In this document: one piece after another, positions 27,559-36,035 of the stretch | Position numbering within the stretch: the stretch's first letter is position 1 | Layout of the letters: each line of letters begins with the position of its first letter | Assembly: GCF_022429565.1 (NCBI RefSeq) | Contig: NZ_CP092487.1 | Coordinates: forward strand, 839,001-903,000 | Direction: 5' to 3' | From: Lutibacter sp. A64 | GTDB taxonomy: Bacteria; Bacteroidota; Bacteroidia; Flavobacteriales; Flavobacteriaceae | DNA length: 64,000 bases | Notes under the pieces: model-generated | What the model saw: only the letters and a program-made list of their open reading frames with translations | Told to the model about the DNA's origin: nothing | Database searches by the model: none | Made by a program: the position numbers and the translations under genes

Positions 27559-28945
27559 ACAAAAAACAATTAAAAAAGAGGTAACACTATCTGGTGTTGG
27601 TTTGCATACTGGAAATAAAGTTTCTATGACTTTTAAACCAGCGCCAATTAACTACGGATATGCTTTTGTTAGAATTGATTTGGAGGGAGAACCTGTAATT
27701 GAAGCAAGTGCCGAGTATGTAGTTAATACACAAAGAGGTACAAATTTAGAAAAAAGAGGTGTTTTTGTAAACACTTCAGAACACGTATTAGCTGCAGTTG
27801 TTGCATTAGATATAGATAATATTTGTATAGAAATAAATAGTGCAGAACCACCAATTATGGATGGCTCTTCAAAACAATTTATTGAAGCGCTTGAAAAAGC
27901 TGGAATTCAAGAACAAGATGCAGAAAGAGAAGAATATGTAGTAAAAGAGATTGTTTCATATAAAGATGAAACTACTGGAAGTGAAATTATTTTAATGCCT
28001 TCAGATGAATATCAAATTACTGCAATGGTAGATTTTGGAACTAAAGTTTTAGGAACTCAAAATGCTACTCTAAATTCTTTAAAAGATTTTAAAGATGAAA
28101 TTTCTAATGCACGTACTTTTAGTTTTTTACACGAATTAGAAACGTTATTAGACCATAATTTAATTAAAGGTGGAGATTTAAATAATGCCATAGTGTATGT
28201 GGATAAAGAAATCTCAGATGCAACTATGAATAAGTTGAAGAAAGCTTTTAATAAAGAAAATTTAACAGTAAAACCAAATGGAATTTTAGACAATCTAACT
28301 TTGCGTTGGGCTAATGAAGCAGCTAGACATAAACTATTAGATGTAATTGGAGATTTAGCTTTGGTTGGTACTAGAATTAGAGGAAAAGTTATTGCTAATA
28401 AACCAGGACATTTAATAAATACTACTTTTGCTAAAAAACTTCAAAAAATTATTAAGCAAGAAAAGAGAAATAAAGTCCCAACATTTGATTTAAATCAGCC
28501 GCCTTTAATGGATATTCATCAAATAATGAATATTCTACCACATAGACCTCCATTTTTATTAATTGATAGAATTATAGAATTATCTGATAAGCATGTTGTA
28601 GGAATGAAAAATGTTACAATGAATGAAAATTTCTTTGTCGGACATTTTCCTGGAGCACCTGTAATGCCAGGAGTACTTCAAGTAGAAGCTATGGCACAAT
28701 GTGGAGGTGTATTAGTGTTGAGTACTGTTCCAGATCCTGAGAATTATTTAACATACTTTATGAAGATGGACAATGTTAAATTTAAACAAAAAGTATTACC
28801 AGGAGATACGTTAATTTTTAAAGCCGAATTAATGTCACCAATTAGACGTGGAATTTGTCATATGCAATCTTATGGTTATGCTAACGGAAAATTGGTTGTA
28901 GAAGCAGAACTAATGGCTCAAATTGCAAAAAAACCTAAAGAATAA
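27548..28945 (+). CDS. lpxC/fabZ: bifunctional UDP-3-O-acyl-N-acetylglucosamine deacetylase / 3-hydroxyacyl-ACP dehydratase
   Basis: This is the fused LpxC-FabZ protein typical of Bacteroidota, 465 residues. Residues 1 to ~305 are LpxC, the committed zinc deacetylase of lipid A synthesis, with TSEHVLAAV and [15 protein letters not shown] holding zinc ligands. Residues ~315 to 465 are FabZ, which dehydrates 3-hydroxyacyl-ACP in fatty acid synthesis, with [14 protein letters not shown] and the active-site helix [20 protein letters not shown]. One polypeptide thus balances lipid A and phospholipid production from the same hydroxyacyl-ACP pool. It overlaps lpxD by 11 bases and its stop shares one base with the lpxA ATG. 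Confidence 0.97.
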   Translation: MSTKQKTIKKEVTLSGVGLHTGNKVSMTFKPAPINYGYAFVRIDLEGEPVIEASAEYVVNTQRGTNLEKRGVFVNTSEHVLAAVVALDIDNICIEINSAEPPIMDGSSKQFIEALEKAGIQEQDAEREEYVVKEIVSYKDETTGSEIILMPSDEYQITAMVDFGTKVLGTQNATLNSLKDFKDEISNARTFSFLHELETLLDHNLIKGGDLNNAIVYVDKEISDATMNKLKKAFNKENLTVKPNGILDNLTLRWANEAARHKLLDVIGDLALVGTRIRGKVIANKPGHLINTTFAKKLQKIIKQEKRNKVPTFDLNQPPLMDIHQIMNILPHRPPFLLIDRIIELSDKHVVGMKNVTMNENFFVGHFPGAPVMPGVLQVEAMAQCGGVLVLSTVPDPENYLTYFMKMDNVKFKQKVLPGDTLIFKAELMSPIRRGICHMQSYGYANGKLVVEAELMAQIAKKPKE

Positions 28946-29727
28946 TGAATCAACCTTTAGCATATATACACCCTGGAGCCAAAATAGCTACCAATGTAGT
29001 AGTAGAACCATTTACTACAATTCATAACAATGTAATTATAGGATCTGGAACTTGGATTGGTTCTAATGTTACTATAATGGAAGGCGCAAGAATAGGAAAA
29101 AATTGTAGAATTTTTCCTGGTGCAGTAATTTCAGCAATTCCACAAGATTTAAAATTTGATGGAGAAGACTCTTTAGCAATTATTGGAGATAATACAACCA
29201 TAAGAGAATGTTGTACAATAAATAGAGGAACTAAAGCATTGGGTAAAACCCAAATTGGAGACAATTGTTTAATAATGGCAACTTCACATGTTGCACATGA
29301 TTGTATTATAGGAAATAATTGTATTTTAGCCAATGGTTCGGTAATTGCAGGACATGTAACAATAGGAGATTTTGCAATACTAAGTGGGTTAGTAGCTGTA
29401 CATCAATTTATTCATATTGGAGAACATGCAATGGTTTCTGGAGGTTCTTTAGTAAGAAAAGATGTGCCACCTTATACCAAAGCAGGTAAAGAACCGCTTT
29501 CATATATTGGAATTAATTCAATTGGTTTAAGAAGACGAGGATTTGAAACTGAAAAAATTAGAGAAATTCAAAATGTCTTTAGGCTTTTATATCAAAAAAA
29601 TTACAATACTTCACAAGCTGTTGAAATTATTGAAGCCGAAATGGAAGCAACAAAAGAGAGAGATCAAATATTACTTTTTATAAAAAACTCACAAAGAGGA
29701 ATTATGAAAGGATATACCGGGAGTTGA
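28945..29727 (+). CDS. lpxA: UDP-N-acetylglucosamine acyltransferase
   Basis: LpxA adds the first 3-hydroxyacyl chain to UDP-GlcNAc. The 260-residue length is standard. The hexapeptide-repeat helix starts AYIHPGAKIATNVVVEPFTT. The signature SAIPQDLKFDGEDS and the catalytic-histidine motif SHVAHDCIIGN are present, as is the C-terminal helical domain with GLRRRGFETEKIREIQNVFRLLY. The ATG overlaps the lpxC/fabZ stop by one base (TAATG), showing translational coupling. It ends the lpxD-lpxC/fabZ-lpxA run; efp follows after 99 bases. Confidence 0.97.
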   Translation: MNQPLAYIHPGAKIATNVVVEPFTTIHNNVIIGSGTWIGSNVTIMEGARIGKNCRIFPGAVISAIPQDLKFDGEDSLAIIGDNTTIRECCTINRGTKALGKTQIGDNCLIMATSHVAHDCIIGNNCILANGSVIAGHVTIGDFAILSGLVAVHQFIHIGEHAMVSGGSLVRKDVPPYTKAGKEPLSYIGINSIGLRRRGFETEKIREIQNVFRLLYQKNYNTSQAVEIIEAEMEATKERDQILLFIKNSQRGIMKGYTGS

Positions 29728-29826
29728 TAGTAAATTACCAATTATGGATTACGAATTTTAATTCTGTTCATAAAATTTTCAATTCTTTTAAAATTATAAT
29801 TAAAACTTAGAACTTAAATAAAACAA

Positions 29827-30393
29827 ATGGCAACAACATCAGATATAAGAAACGGACTATGTATTAAACATAATAATGATATTTTTAAAATAGTAGAATT
29901 TTTACACGTAAAACCGGGTAAAGGACCTGCATTTGTTAGAACTAAGCTAAAAAGTTTGTCAACAGGTAAATTATTAGATAATACATTTCCTGCAGGACGT
30001 AAAATTGAAGATATTAGAGTAGAAACTAGAAAATATCAGTTTTTATATCCAGAAGGTGATTTATTTCACTTTATGAATACAGAAGATTACAATCAAATAA
30101 CACTAGGTAAAGAAACGCTTGACACACCAGATCTTTTAAAAGAAGGGGAAATAGTTACCGTAGTATTTAATACAGAAGATAGCATGCCTTTATCTGTAGA
30201 AATGCCTGCAAGTGTAATATTAGAAATAACACATACAGAGCCTGGAGTAAAAGGAAATACAGCTACAAACGCTACAAAACCTGCAACTGTTGAAACAGGT
30301 GCACAAATTAACGTACCGTTATTTATTAATGAAGGTGATAAAATTAAAATAGACACTTCAAAAAGCTCATACTTAGAAAGAGTTAAAGAGTAA
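29827..30393 (+). CDS. efp: translation elongation factor P
   Basis: EF-P relieves ribosome stalling at consecutive prolines. The 188-residue protein has the three beta-barrel domains of the family. The tip loop reads HVKPGKGPAFVRTKLKS with Lys32 at the position that is modified in many bacteria. The C-terminal signature is GAQINVPLFINEGDKIKIDT. No epmA or epmB is near, so if Lys32 is modified the pathway lies elsewhere. It is followed 4 bases later by the LpxD-like gene, an arrangement that recurs in flavobacteria. Confidence 0.97.
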   Translation: MATTSDIRNGLCIKHNNDIFKIVEFLHVKPGKGPAFVRTKLKSLSTGKLLDNTFPAGRKIEDIRVETRKYQFLYPEGDLFHFMNTEDYNQITLGKETLDTPDLLKEGEIVTVVFNTEDSMPLSVEMPASVILEITHTEPGVKGNTATNATKPATVETGAQINVPLFINEGDKIKIDTSKSSYLERVKE

Positions 30394-30397
30394 TTAT

Positions 30398-31321
30398 ATG
30401 AAATTTCCTCATAAATTTAGTTTAAAGGAAATTGCAAAATTATTAGAGGTTGAATATATCGGCGCTGATGATTTTCCAATTTATGGATGTAATGAAATAC
30501 ACGTTGTAGAAAGCGGAGATATTGTTTTTGTAGATCATCCTAAGTATTACGATAAGGCTTTAAAATCTAAGGCTACGGTTGTTTTAATTAATAAAAAAGT
30601 AGATTGCCCAGAAGGTAAAGCATTATTAATTTCTAAAGATCCATTTTCAGATTTTAATAAATTAACAAAGCACTTTAAAGCTTTTAAACCAGCAAATTCA
30701 TCAATAGCACAATCTGCTTCAATAGGTGAGGGCACAATAATTCAACCAAATGTTTTTATAGGAAACAATGTTACAATTGGAAAAAATTGTATAATTCATC
30801 CTAATGTTACAATTTACGATGATTGTACAATTGGTAATAATGTAACAATACATTCAGGTTCTATATTAGGAGCAGATGCTTTTTATTATAAAAAACGTAA
30901 AACCGGTTATGATAAATTAATATCTGGAGGTAGTATTATAATAAAAGATAATGTAGATATTGGAGCGTCATGTACTATTGATAGAGGTGTTTCTGGAAAT
31001 ACAACAATTAATGAAGGTACAAAAATAGACAATCAGGTTCAAATAGGACATGACACTATTATTGGTAAAAAATGCTTAATAGCATCGCAAACTGGAATTG
31101 CAGGTTGTGTAATTATAGAAGATAATGTAACTTTATGGGGACAAGTTGGAACTAATAGTGGAATTACTATTGGTGAAAATGCAGTTGTTTTAGGTCAAAC
31201 AGGTGTTACTAAATCTATAAAAGGAAATTTAACATATTTTGGCACACCTATAGAAGAATCAAGAAAAAAGTTAAAAGAAATAGTTGAAGTAAGACAATTA
31301 TTAAAAAATCAAAAAAAATAA
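30398..31321 (+). CDS. LpxD-like acyltransferase paralogue
   Basis: The 307-residue protein is a second, shorter LpxD-type enzyme: an N-terminal uridine-binding-like domain (SLKEIAKLLEVEYIGADDFPIYG) and a hexapeptide-repeat helix (~100-270). It has GADAFYYKKRKTGYDKL where LpxD has [10 protein letters not shown], and keeps the histidine motif VQIGHDTIIGKKCLIASQ. The altered signature suggests a different acceptor, acyl chain or a second lipid A modification, but this is inference. It starts 4 bases after efp and precedes sucD, which has its own promoter. Confidence 0.88.
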   Translation: MKFPHKFSLKEIAKLLEVEYIGADDFPIYGCNEIHVVESGDIVFVDHPKYYDKALKSKATVVLINKKVDCPEGKALLISKDPFSDFNKLTKHFKAFKPANSSIAQSASIGEGTIIQPNVFIGNNVTIGKNCIIHPNVTIYDDCTIGNNVTIHSGSILGADAFYYKKRKTGYDKLISGGSIIIKDNVDIGASCTIDRGVSGNTTINEGTKIDNQVQIGHDTIIGKKCLIASQTGIAGCVIIEDNVTLWGQVGTNSGITIGENAVVLGQTGVTKSIKGNLTYFGTPIEESRKKLKEIVEVRQLLKNQKK

Positions 31322-31346
31322 GTTTTATTTTAACTTAGAAAAAAAT

Positions 31347-31354
31347 TACTTTTG
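31347..31354 (+). promoter_or_regulatory. -7 promoter box for sucD
   Basis: TACTTTTG matches TAnnTTTG and lies 29 bases before the sucD ATG, giving a leader of about 24 bases. Confidence 0.65.
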
Positions 31355-31383
31355 TAATAATTTATAATATAAAATACATACAA

Positions 31384-32256
31384 ATGAGCGTTTTAGTAAA
31401 TAAAAATTCAAATATAATTGTCCAGGGTTTTACTGGTAGTGAAGGAACTTTTCACGCCTCACAAATGATTGAGTATGGAACAAATGTTGTTGGTGGTGTT
31501 ACTCCAGGTAAAGGAGGGCAACTTCATTTAGAAAAGCCTGTTTTTAATACAGTACAAGACGCGGTAGATAAAGTTGCTGCAGATACATCAATTATATTTG
31601 TACCACCTGCTTTTGCTGCAGATGCAATAATGGAAGCAGCGGCAGCAGGAATTAAAGTAATTATTTGTATTACAGAAGGAATTCCAGTTGCAGATATGGT
31701 AAAAGTTAAAGCTTATATAGCAACTAAAGATTGTAGATTGGTTGGACCAAATTGTCCAGGTGTTATTACTCCTGAAGAAGCTAAAGTTGGTATTATGCCA
31801 GGTTTTATTTTTAAGAAAGGTGCTGTAGGTATTGTTTCTAAATCTGGAACTTTGACGTATGAAGCTGCTGATCAAGTTGTAAAACAAGGCTATGGAATTA
31901 CAACAGCAATTGGTATTGGTGGTGATCCAATTATTGGAACTACTACAAAAGATGCCGTTGAATTATTGATGAATGATGAAGATACAAAATGTATTGTAAT
32001 GATAGGTGAAATTGGTGGTCAATTAGAAGCTGAAGCAGCGCAATGGGTTAAAGCTACAGGGAATAAAAAACCAGTTGTAGGTTTTATAGCAGGACAAACT
32101 GCACCTAAAGGAAGAACAATGGGACATGCAGGAGCAATTGTTGGAGGTAAAGATGATACTGCACAAGCTAAAATGGAAATTTTAAAAGCAAACGGAATTC
32201 ATGTTGTAGATTCACCTGCAAAAATTGGAGCTAAAGTTGCTGAAGTATTAGGATAA
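31384..32256 (+). CDS. sucD: succinate-CoA ligase alpha subunit
   Basis: The alpha subunit of succinyl-CoA synthetase binds CoA and carries the phosphohistidine in the citric acid cycle step making ATP or GTP. The 290-residue protein has the CoA-binding start [54 protein letters not shown] and the active-site histidine 248 in [14 protein letters not shown]. Length is normal. The beta subunit gene sucC is not next to it, as is usual in flavobacteria. A terminator follows closely. Confidence 0.98.
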   Translation: MSVLVNKNSNIIVQGFTGSEGTFHASQMIEYGTNVVGGVTPGKGGQLHLEKPVFNTVQDAVDKVAADTSIIFVPPAFAADAIMEAAAAGIKVIICITEGIPVADMVKVKAYIATKDCRLVGPNCPGVITPEEAKVGIMPGFIFKKGAVGIVSKSGTLTYEAADQVVKQGYGITTAIGIGGDPIIGTTTKDAVELLMNDEDTKCIVMIGEIGGQLEAEAAQWVKATGNKKPVVGFIAGQTAPKGRTMGHAGAIVGGKDDTAQAKMEILKANGIHVVDSPAKIGAKVAEVLG

Positions 32257-32281
32257 AACAATTTATCTATTTAAATAACAT

Positions 32282-32312
32282 AAAAAAACCTTTGAATTTC
32301 AAAGGTTTTTTT
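32282..32312 (+). terminator. terminator after sucD
   Basis: The stem CCTTTG/CAAAGG with loop AATTT, extended by A-T pairs on both sides, ends in seven T. It lies 26 bases after the sucD stop. Confidence 0.9.
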
Positions 32313-32340
32313 GTGCTTTTATTATAGAATTTATAGCTGG

Positions 32341-33168
32341 TTATTTATCATCTGTAGTTTTTATAGTACTCCCTTTCTTTATGGCTTTGTAGTTTTCATA
32401 ACATAATAATACAGCTTCAATTAATTGTAAATCACTAGCTTGTTTAATAAAATAATCAGAATAATTACATTCGTTAAGTAATTCTGTTAACTCAGTAGAA
32501 TCCATCTCTAAATATTCCATCATTAATTCTCTATTAAATTTAGCTTCTAATTGTTCGCGTAATTCATCATTATCACGCATTTTTTTAAGCTTTTTTAGTT
32601 GTTTAGGCTTTTTTCCAAACATATTATAAACAAAATCAATTGGTTTAAATAAGGCGTCTACAGGAGAATTAAAATCTTTTCTTTGTCTTGTGCCACCAAC
32701 TTCATAAGTTTGCGCTAAACCATTTATATGTATACGAGCATATTTGTCTTTAGGTACATTTTTAGCATCTATTTCTAAAACACCAATTAATTTATGAGAT
32801 TTTACAACAACCTCACCAATTTCTTCTGCTTTTTCATATAATTCAATCACTAACTCATTTCCTTTTAATAAATCGTTAGTAATTTTTAATTTAATAGATT
32901 GGTGGCCTAAATAGGAAACATAAATTGTATCGCTTACAGTAATTGGAAGTTCAAAATTTCCATCATCATTTGTAATTGTTCCTATTACAGAGTTTAAATT
33001 AAATATATGTGCACCTTTTAAAGGTGTTTTATCTAGCTGATTTACTACTTGACCTTTTAAGACTGAAGATGATAGTGTTTTTTTTATAGTATCATTTTCA
33101 ATTAACTCTTGTGAGAAATTATTTAAAGTTACAAAAAACAGAGCCGTATACAGTATTTTTTTTATCAT
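32341..33168 (-). CDS. exported protein with carboxypeptidase-like regulatory domain
   Basis: The 275-residue product starts at the ATG at 33168 (MIKKILYTALFFVTLNNFSQ is a signal peptide); an upstream TTG two codons earlier is less likely. Residues ~35-110 form a CarboxypepD_reg-like beta-sandwich (LKGQVVNQLDKTPLKGAHIF...TNDDGNFELPI...YVSYLGHQSIKL). The C-terminal half is helical and charged, with NGLAQTYEVGGTRQRKDFNSPVDAL and FKPIDFVYNMFGKKPKQLKKLKKM. Such domains often sit in the periplasm next to outer membrane receptors. No receptor is adjacent. The function is unknown. Confidence 0.8.
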   Translation of the reverse strand: MIKKILYTALFFVTLNNFSQELIENDTIKKTLSSSVLKGQVVNQLDKTPLKGAHIFNLNSVIGTITNDDGNFELPITVSDTIYVSYLGHQSIKLKITNDLLKGNELVIELYEKAEEIGEVVVKSHKLIGVLEIDAKNVPKDKYARIHINGLAQTYEVGGTRQRKDFNSPVDALFKPIDFVYNMFGKKPKQLKKLKKMRDNDELREQLEAKFNRELMMEYLEMDSTELTELLNECNYSDYFIKQASDLQLIEAVLLCYENYKAIKKGSTIKTTDDK

Positions 33169-33237
33169 ATACAATTATAGTAATTATTAGTTATAAATTT
33201 AGTTAAAGAACTAAGAATATTTTAAATTTTAAAGAGC

Positions 33238-33275
33238 AAGAGCCTTTATTTAATAAAAAATAAAGGCTCTTTTTA
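33238..33275. terminator. hairpin between two minus-strand genes
   Basis: A perfect 14-bp stem AAGAGCCTTTATTT/AAATAAAGGCTCTT with a 6-base loop follows the gene at 33296-33991. The T run is on the plus-strand side, so on the minus strand it is a hairpin with only a weak U tract. It may act as an mRNA-stabilising end or a bidirectional terminator. Confidence 0.65.
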
Positions 33276-33295
33276 TTTCTATATAAATATTTTTA

Positions 33296-33991
33296 TTAAT
33301 CTGTTTTAAAATTCCAGATTTGACCAATGGTTTCACCACCTTTATCGTCTTTTACAACAACTTTCCAATAATAAGTTTTTGAATTACTTACATCTACACT
33401 AAAGGTTTTAGCTGTTTGATTTTCAGAAACAATTGTTGATGGTGTTTTAGAAGTTCCAAAATACACATCAAAACTAAGAGGGTCATTATCTACATCTGAA
33501 GCATTCCATTCTAAAATAGCGCTAGATTCTGTAACTGTAGCATTTAAAGTTGGAGCTATAATTTCTGGTGAAAATGGTAAATAGTTAGAAACACCTTCTC
33601 CTTCGGTATAAAAAGAATTAACACTAGAATAGCTACTTGATAAATTTTTAGTATCCTTAGCACTTACTCTCCAATAATAAGCAACACCTTTATCTAAAGA
33701 AATAGTTCTAGTTGTACTTGTATTAGATATAGATTGTACTATATCTGTAAATTGATTGTCTTTTGCTATTTGAATTTGATAAGAAACAACATCACCATCA
33801 GGGTCAGTTGCAGTATTCCATTCAAAATCAATTGTATTGTCTATACAAAGTAGATTGTTAGTTGGATATTTTAATGTTGGTATATTTGGTGCATTATTTA
33901 CCGGTTCTGGTTCTGGAGAATCACTTCCTCCCGATCCACCACATGACCATAATAACGTAGTTAAAACTAATGTATATATGTATTTTTTCAT
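33296..33991 (-). CDS. lipoprotein with two fibronectin type III-like domains
   Basis: The 231-residue protein has a lipobox with acceptor Cys17 (LLWSC) followed by GGSGGSD, which fits export to the outer membrane surface in Bacteroidota. Two FN3-like domains follow: residues ~40-130 (IDFEWNTATDPDGDVVSYQIQIA...AYYWRVSAKD) and ~145-231 (SSAILEWNASDVDNDPLSFDVYFG...TYYWKVVVKDDKGG). Each has the W...YYWxV pattern. No enzyme domain is present; it is probably a binding or structural surface protein. The gene stands alone in front of a long spacer. Confidence 0.82.
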   Translation of the reverse strand: MKKYIYTLVLTTLLWSCGGSGGSDSPEPEPVNNAPNIPTLKYPTNNLLCIDNTIDFEWNTATDPDGDVVSYQIQIAKDNQFTDIVQSISNTSTTRTISLDKGVAYYWRVSAKDTKNLSSSYSSVNSFYTEGEGVSNYLPFSPEIIAPTLNATVTESSAILEWNASDVDNDPLSFDVYFGTSKTPSTIVSENQTAKTFSVDVSNSKTYYWKVVVKDDKGGETIGQIWNFKTD

Positions 33992-34604
33992 TTTCTATAG
34001 ATTAATGTGCTAAAATTAATGCTTTTTAAAATAGTAGCAAAACAAAGATGTATTAAATTTTTAATTTCAAGTTTTTTTATAACGTAACTAGAATTTGAAT
34101 TAGTTTGTTTTATTTAGTTGTTAAAAAAAATATTATTTAATATTTTTTTTGAACTAATTAATTTACAAGTTTAATATTAGATATTTTGGATAATAAATTA
34201 TTTTTCTTTTGTTGTTAAGTTGATTTATTCATCTAAATGCGTACCAAAATAAGCAGACATCCTATATGATTGTTCTGCTTTAATTAATAAATTAAATTGT
34301 TTAAAAATCCGTATCGGTTATTTAGGACTTACTATAGTAAATTAAATAATCATTGTAATTAAATAGTAAAGTTTGATGCTCTAATAATTTAATAAACATA
34401 AACCATTTTATAAGAAAGTAACTTATGATAGTTATCATAATGATTAATTAAAAATAAAATTAATTTTTTTATTTTGCTTTTAAAGGTTGTTAAGGTTGCT
34501 GTTATTTCACTAGATTTTAATATATTTGATGTATAATTTATATGTTGTAAAAAAATAAAAAAGCAACTTAAATTTGAAGTATATACTATTAATCCAAAAT
34601 TATT
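33992..34604. other. 613-base non-coding spacer
   Basis: The stretch is even more AT-rich than its surroundings and has frequent stops in all frames. I see no RNA gene, repeat or coding sequence in it. Its right end contains the promoter for the caspase operon (34545-34576). A second TATATTTG at about 34520 could be an alternative box. Confidence 0.6.
34545..34576 (+). promoter_or_regulatory. promoter of the LPP20-DUF4384-caspase operon
   Basis: TTG at 34545-34547 and TAAATTTG at 34569-34576 are 21 bases apart, a reasonable Bacteroidota -33/-7 pair. The leader before the ATG at 34605 would be about 22 bases. Confidence 0.6.
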
Positions 34605-35171
34605 ATGAAAAAAAATTATTTACTTACAATTGCAAGTATTACCCTATTAATATTAACTAATTGTAACTCTACAAAAACACTTTCAAAAGTAGAGGATATG
34701 ACTGAAATTCAAATTCCATTATCGGGCAAAGAATATATGAGTAATGAAAATTATTTTAGAGCAAAACAAGTTGGAGAAAGTTCTGACTTGGCTACTGCAA
34801 AAAAAATTGCAACTCAAAACGCTAAGGCTGATTTAGCAAGTAATATCCAATCATTAATAAAAAGAGTAACTGATCAATACACCAACCAAAGATCAGTTGG
34901 TGATAAAAAAGAATTTGAAAATAAATTTGAAGAATTATCTAGAGAAGTTGTTAATCAAGATTTAAGAGATATAAAAGTAATAGGAGAAAAACTTTTTAAA
35001 TTAAAGAATGGAAATTATCAATATCATATAGCTGTTGAAGGTTCTAAGGAAACAATACTTAATGGTATTTCTGAACGAATAAATAAAGAATCAAAATTAA
35101 AATTAGACTTTGATAAATTTCAGTTTCAAAAAATTTTCGATGATGAAATGAAGAAGTTTGAAAATTATTAG
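34605..35171 (+). CDS. LPP20-type lipoprotein, first gene of caspase operon
   Basis: The 188-residue protein has a lipobox with Cys20 (LLILTNC). Residues ~45-150 resemble the LPP20/FlgT-N fold: YFRAKQVGESSDLATAKKIATQNAKADLASNIQSLI, then a charged region and YQYHIAVEG. LPP20-type proteins are outer membrane lipoproteins of unknown biochemical role. The gene is the first of three tightly spaced genes (2 and 22 bases between them), so its product probably works with the DUF4384 protein and the exported caspase. Its promoter is at 34545-34576. The exact job cannot be read from the sequence. Confidence 0.82.
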   Translation: MKKNYLLTIASITLLILTNCNSTKTLSKVEDMTEIQIPLSGKEYMSNENYFRAKQVGESSDLATAKKIATQNAKADLASNIQSLIKRVTDQYTNQRSVGDKKEFENKFEELSREVVNQDLRDIKVIGEKLFKLKNGNYQYHIAVEGSKETILNGISERINKESKLKLDFDKFQFQKIFDDEMKKFENY

Positions 35172-35173
35172 AA

Positions 35174-36013
35174 ATGACAATTAAAATTGACAGTAAATTT
35201 TATTTTTTATTTCTGTTCCTTTTAGTTTTTACTAATTTTTATGCTCAAAAAAAAATTAAGGTACATAAAGTAAGTGGTATTTCAATTAGTAGAGATAAAA
35301 CCCCACTTAAGGCTTTGGAAGAGGCAATAAAAGATGCACAAATTAATGCTTTAAGAAAAGCAGGGGTTACTGAGCAGGTCTCAGTATCAACTATGTTATT
35401 TAATGAAAGTAATGGAGAAACTATTAAAAATTATTTTAATGAAATTTCTAATATTGAATTGCAAGCAAATATTGTAACTGAAAAAGTATATCCAGAGGTC
35501 AGAAAATTTGATGAAAATGGGAATATGGTCGTTTCTGTAGATATTGATGCAACTATTTTTAAATACAATACAAAAAAAGATCCCTTATTATTTTTTAAAG
35601 TTAATGATCTTAAAGATGTTTATTATGAAAATGATTTAATCTCTTTTTCATTTATTCCTTCTCTCGATGGATATTTAAAAATTTTTGTTATTAATAAGAA
35701 TGAAACATTTTTATTGTATCCTTTTGAAAATAAAAATCAGGATTATTTAAGCGATTCAAAAAATAAATTATTTAGAAAGAATGAAAAAGTTTTTTTTCCT
35801 ATACATGATGCTTATAAACCAGGTTATTCAATTGAATTAAATAATAAAGAAATAGCTGAAAGTAGTGTTTTAATTTTTGTTTTTACTAAAAAGAATATTC
35901 CTTTTATTGATGATAAAGTAAACGTAAAAACAATATTAAATTGGATATATAATATACCAATAGATGAACGCAAATTATTATTTAAAAATTTATTATTAAA
36001 GCATCTTAATTAA
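35174..36013 (+). CDS. exported protein with LPP20/FlgT-like and DUF4384 domains
   Basis: The 279-residue product has a signal peptide (FYFLFLFLLVFTNFYAQ). Residues ~40-130 look like a second LPP20/FlgT-N type domain (TPLKALEEAIKDAQINALRKAGVTEQVS...). Residues ~140-235 match the DUF4384 pattern, VYYENDLISFSFIPSLDGYLKIFVINKNETFLLYPFENK, a domain often found fused or next to bacterial caspases and Ser/Thr kinases. It begins 2 bases after the LPP20 gene and ends 22 bases before the caspase gene. A role as an adaptor or substrate-presenting partner of the caspase is inference. Confidence 0.82.
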   Translation: MTIKIDSKFYFLFLFLLVFTNFYAQKKIKVHKVSGISISRDKTPLKALEEAIKDAQINALRKAGVTEQVSVSTMLFNESNGETIKNYFNEISNIELQANIVTEKVYPEVRKFDENGNMVVSVDIDATIFKYNTKKDPLLFFKVNDLKDVYYENDLISFSFIPSLDGYLKIFVINKNETFLLYPFENKNQDYLSDSKNKLFRKNEKVFFPIHDAYKPGYSIELNNKEIAESSVLIFVFTKKNIPFIDDKVNVKTILNWIYNIPIDERKLLFKNLLLKHLN

Positions 36014-36035
36014 TCAAGATAAAATATATTCAAGT

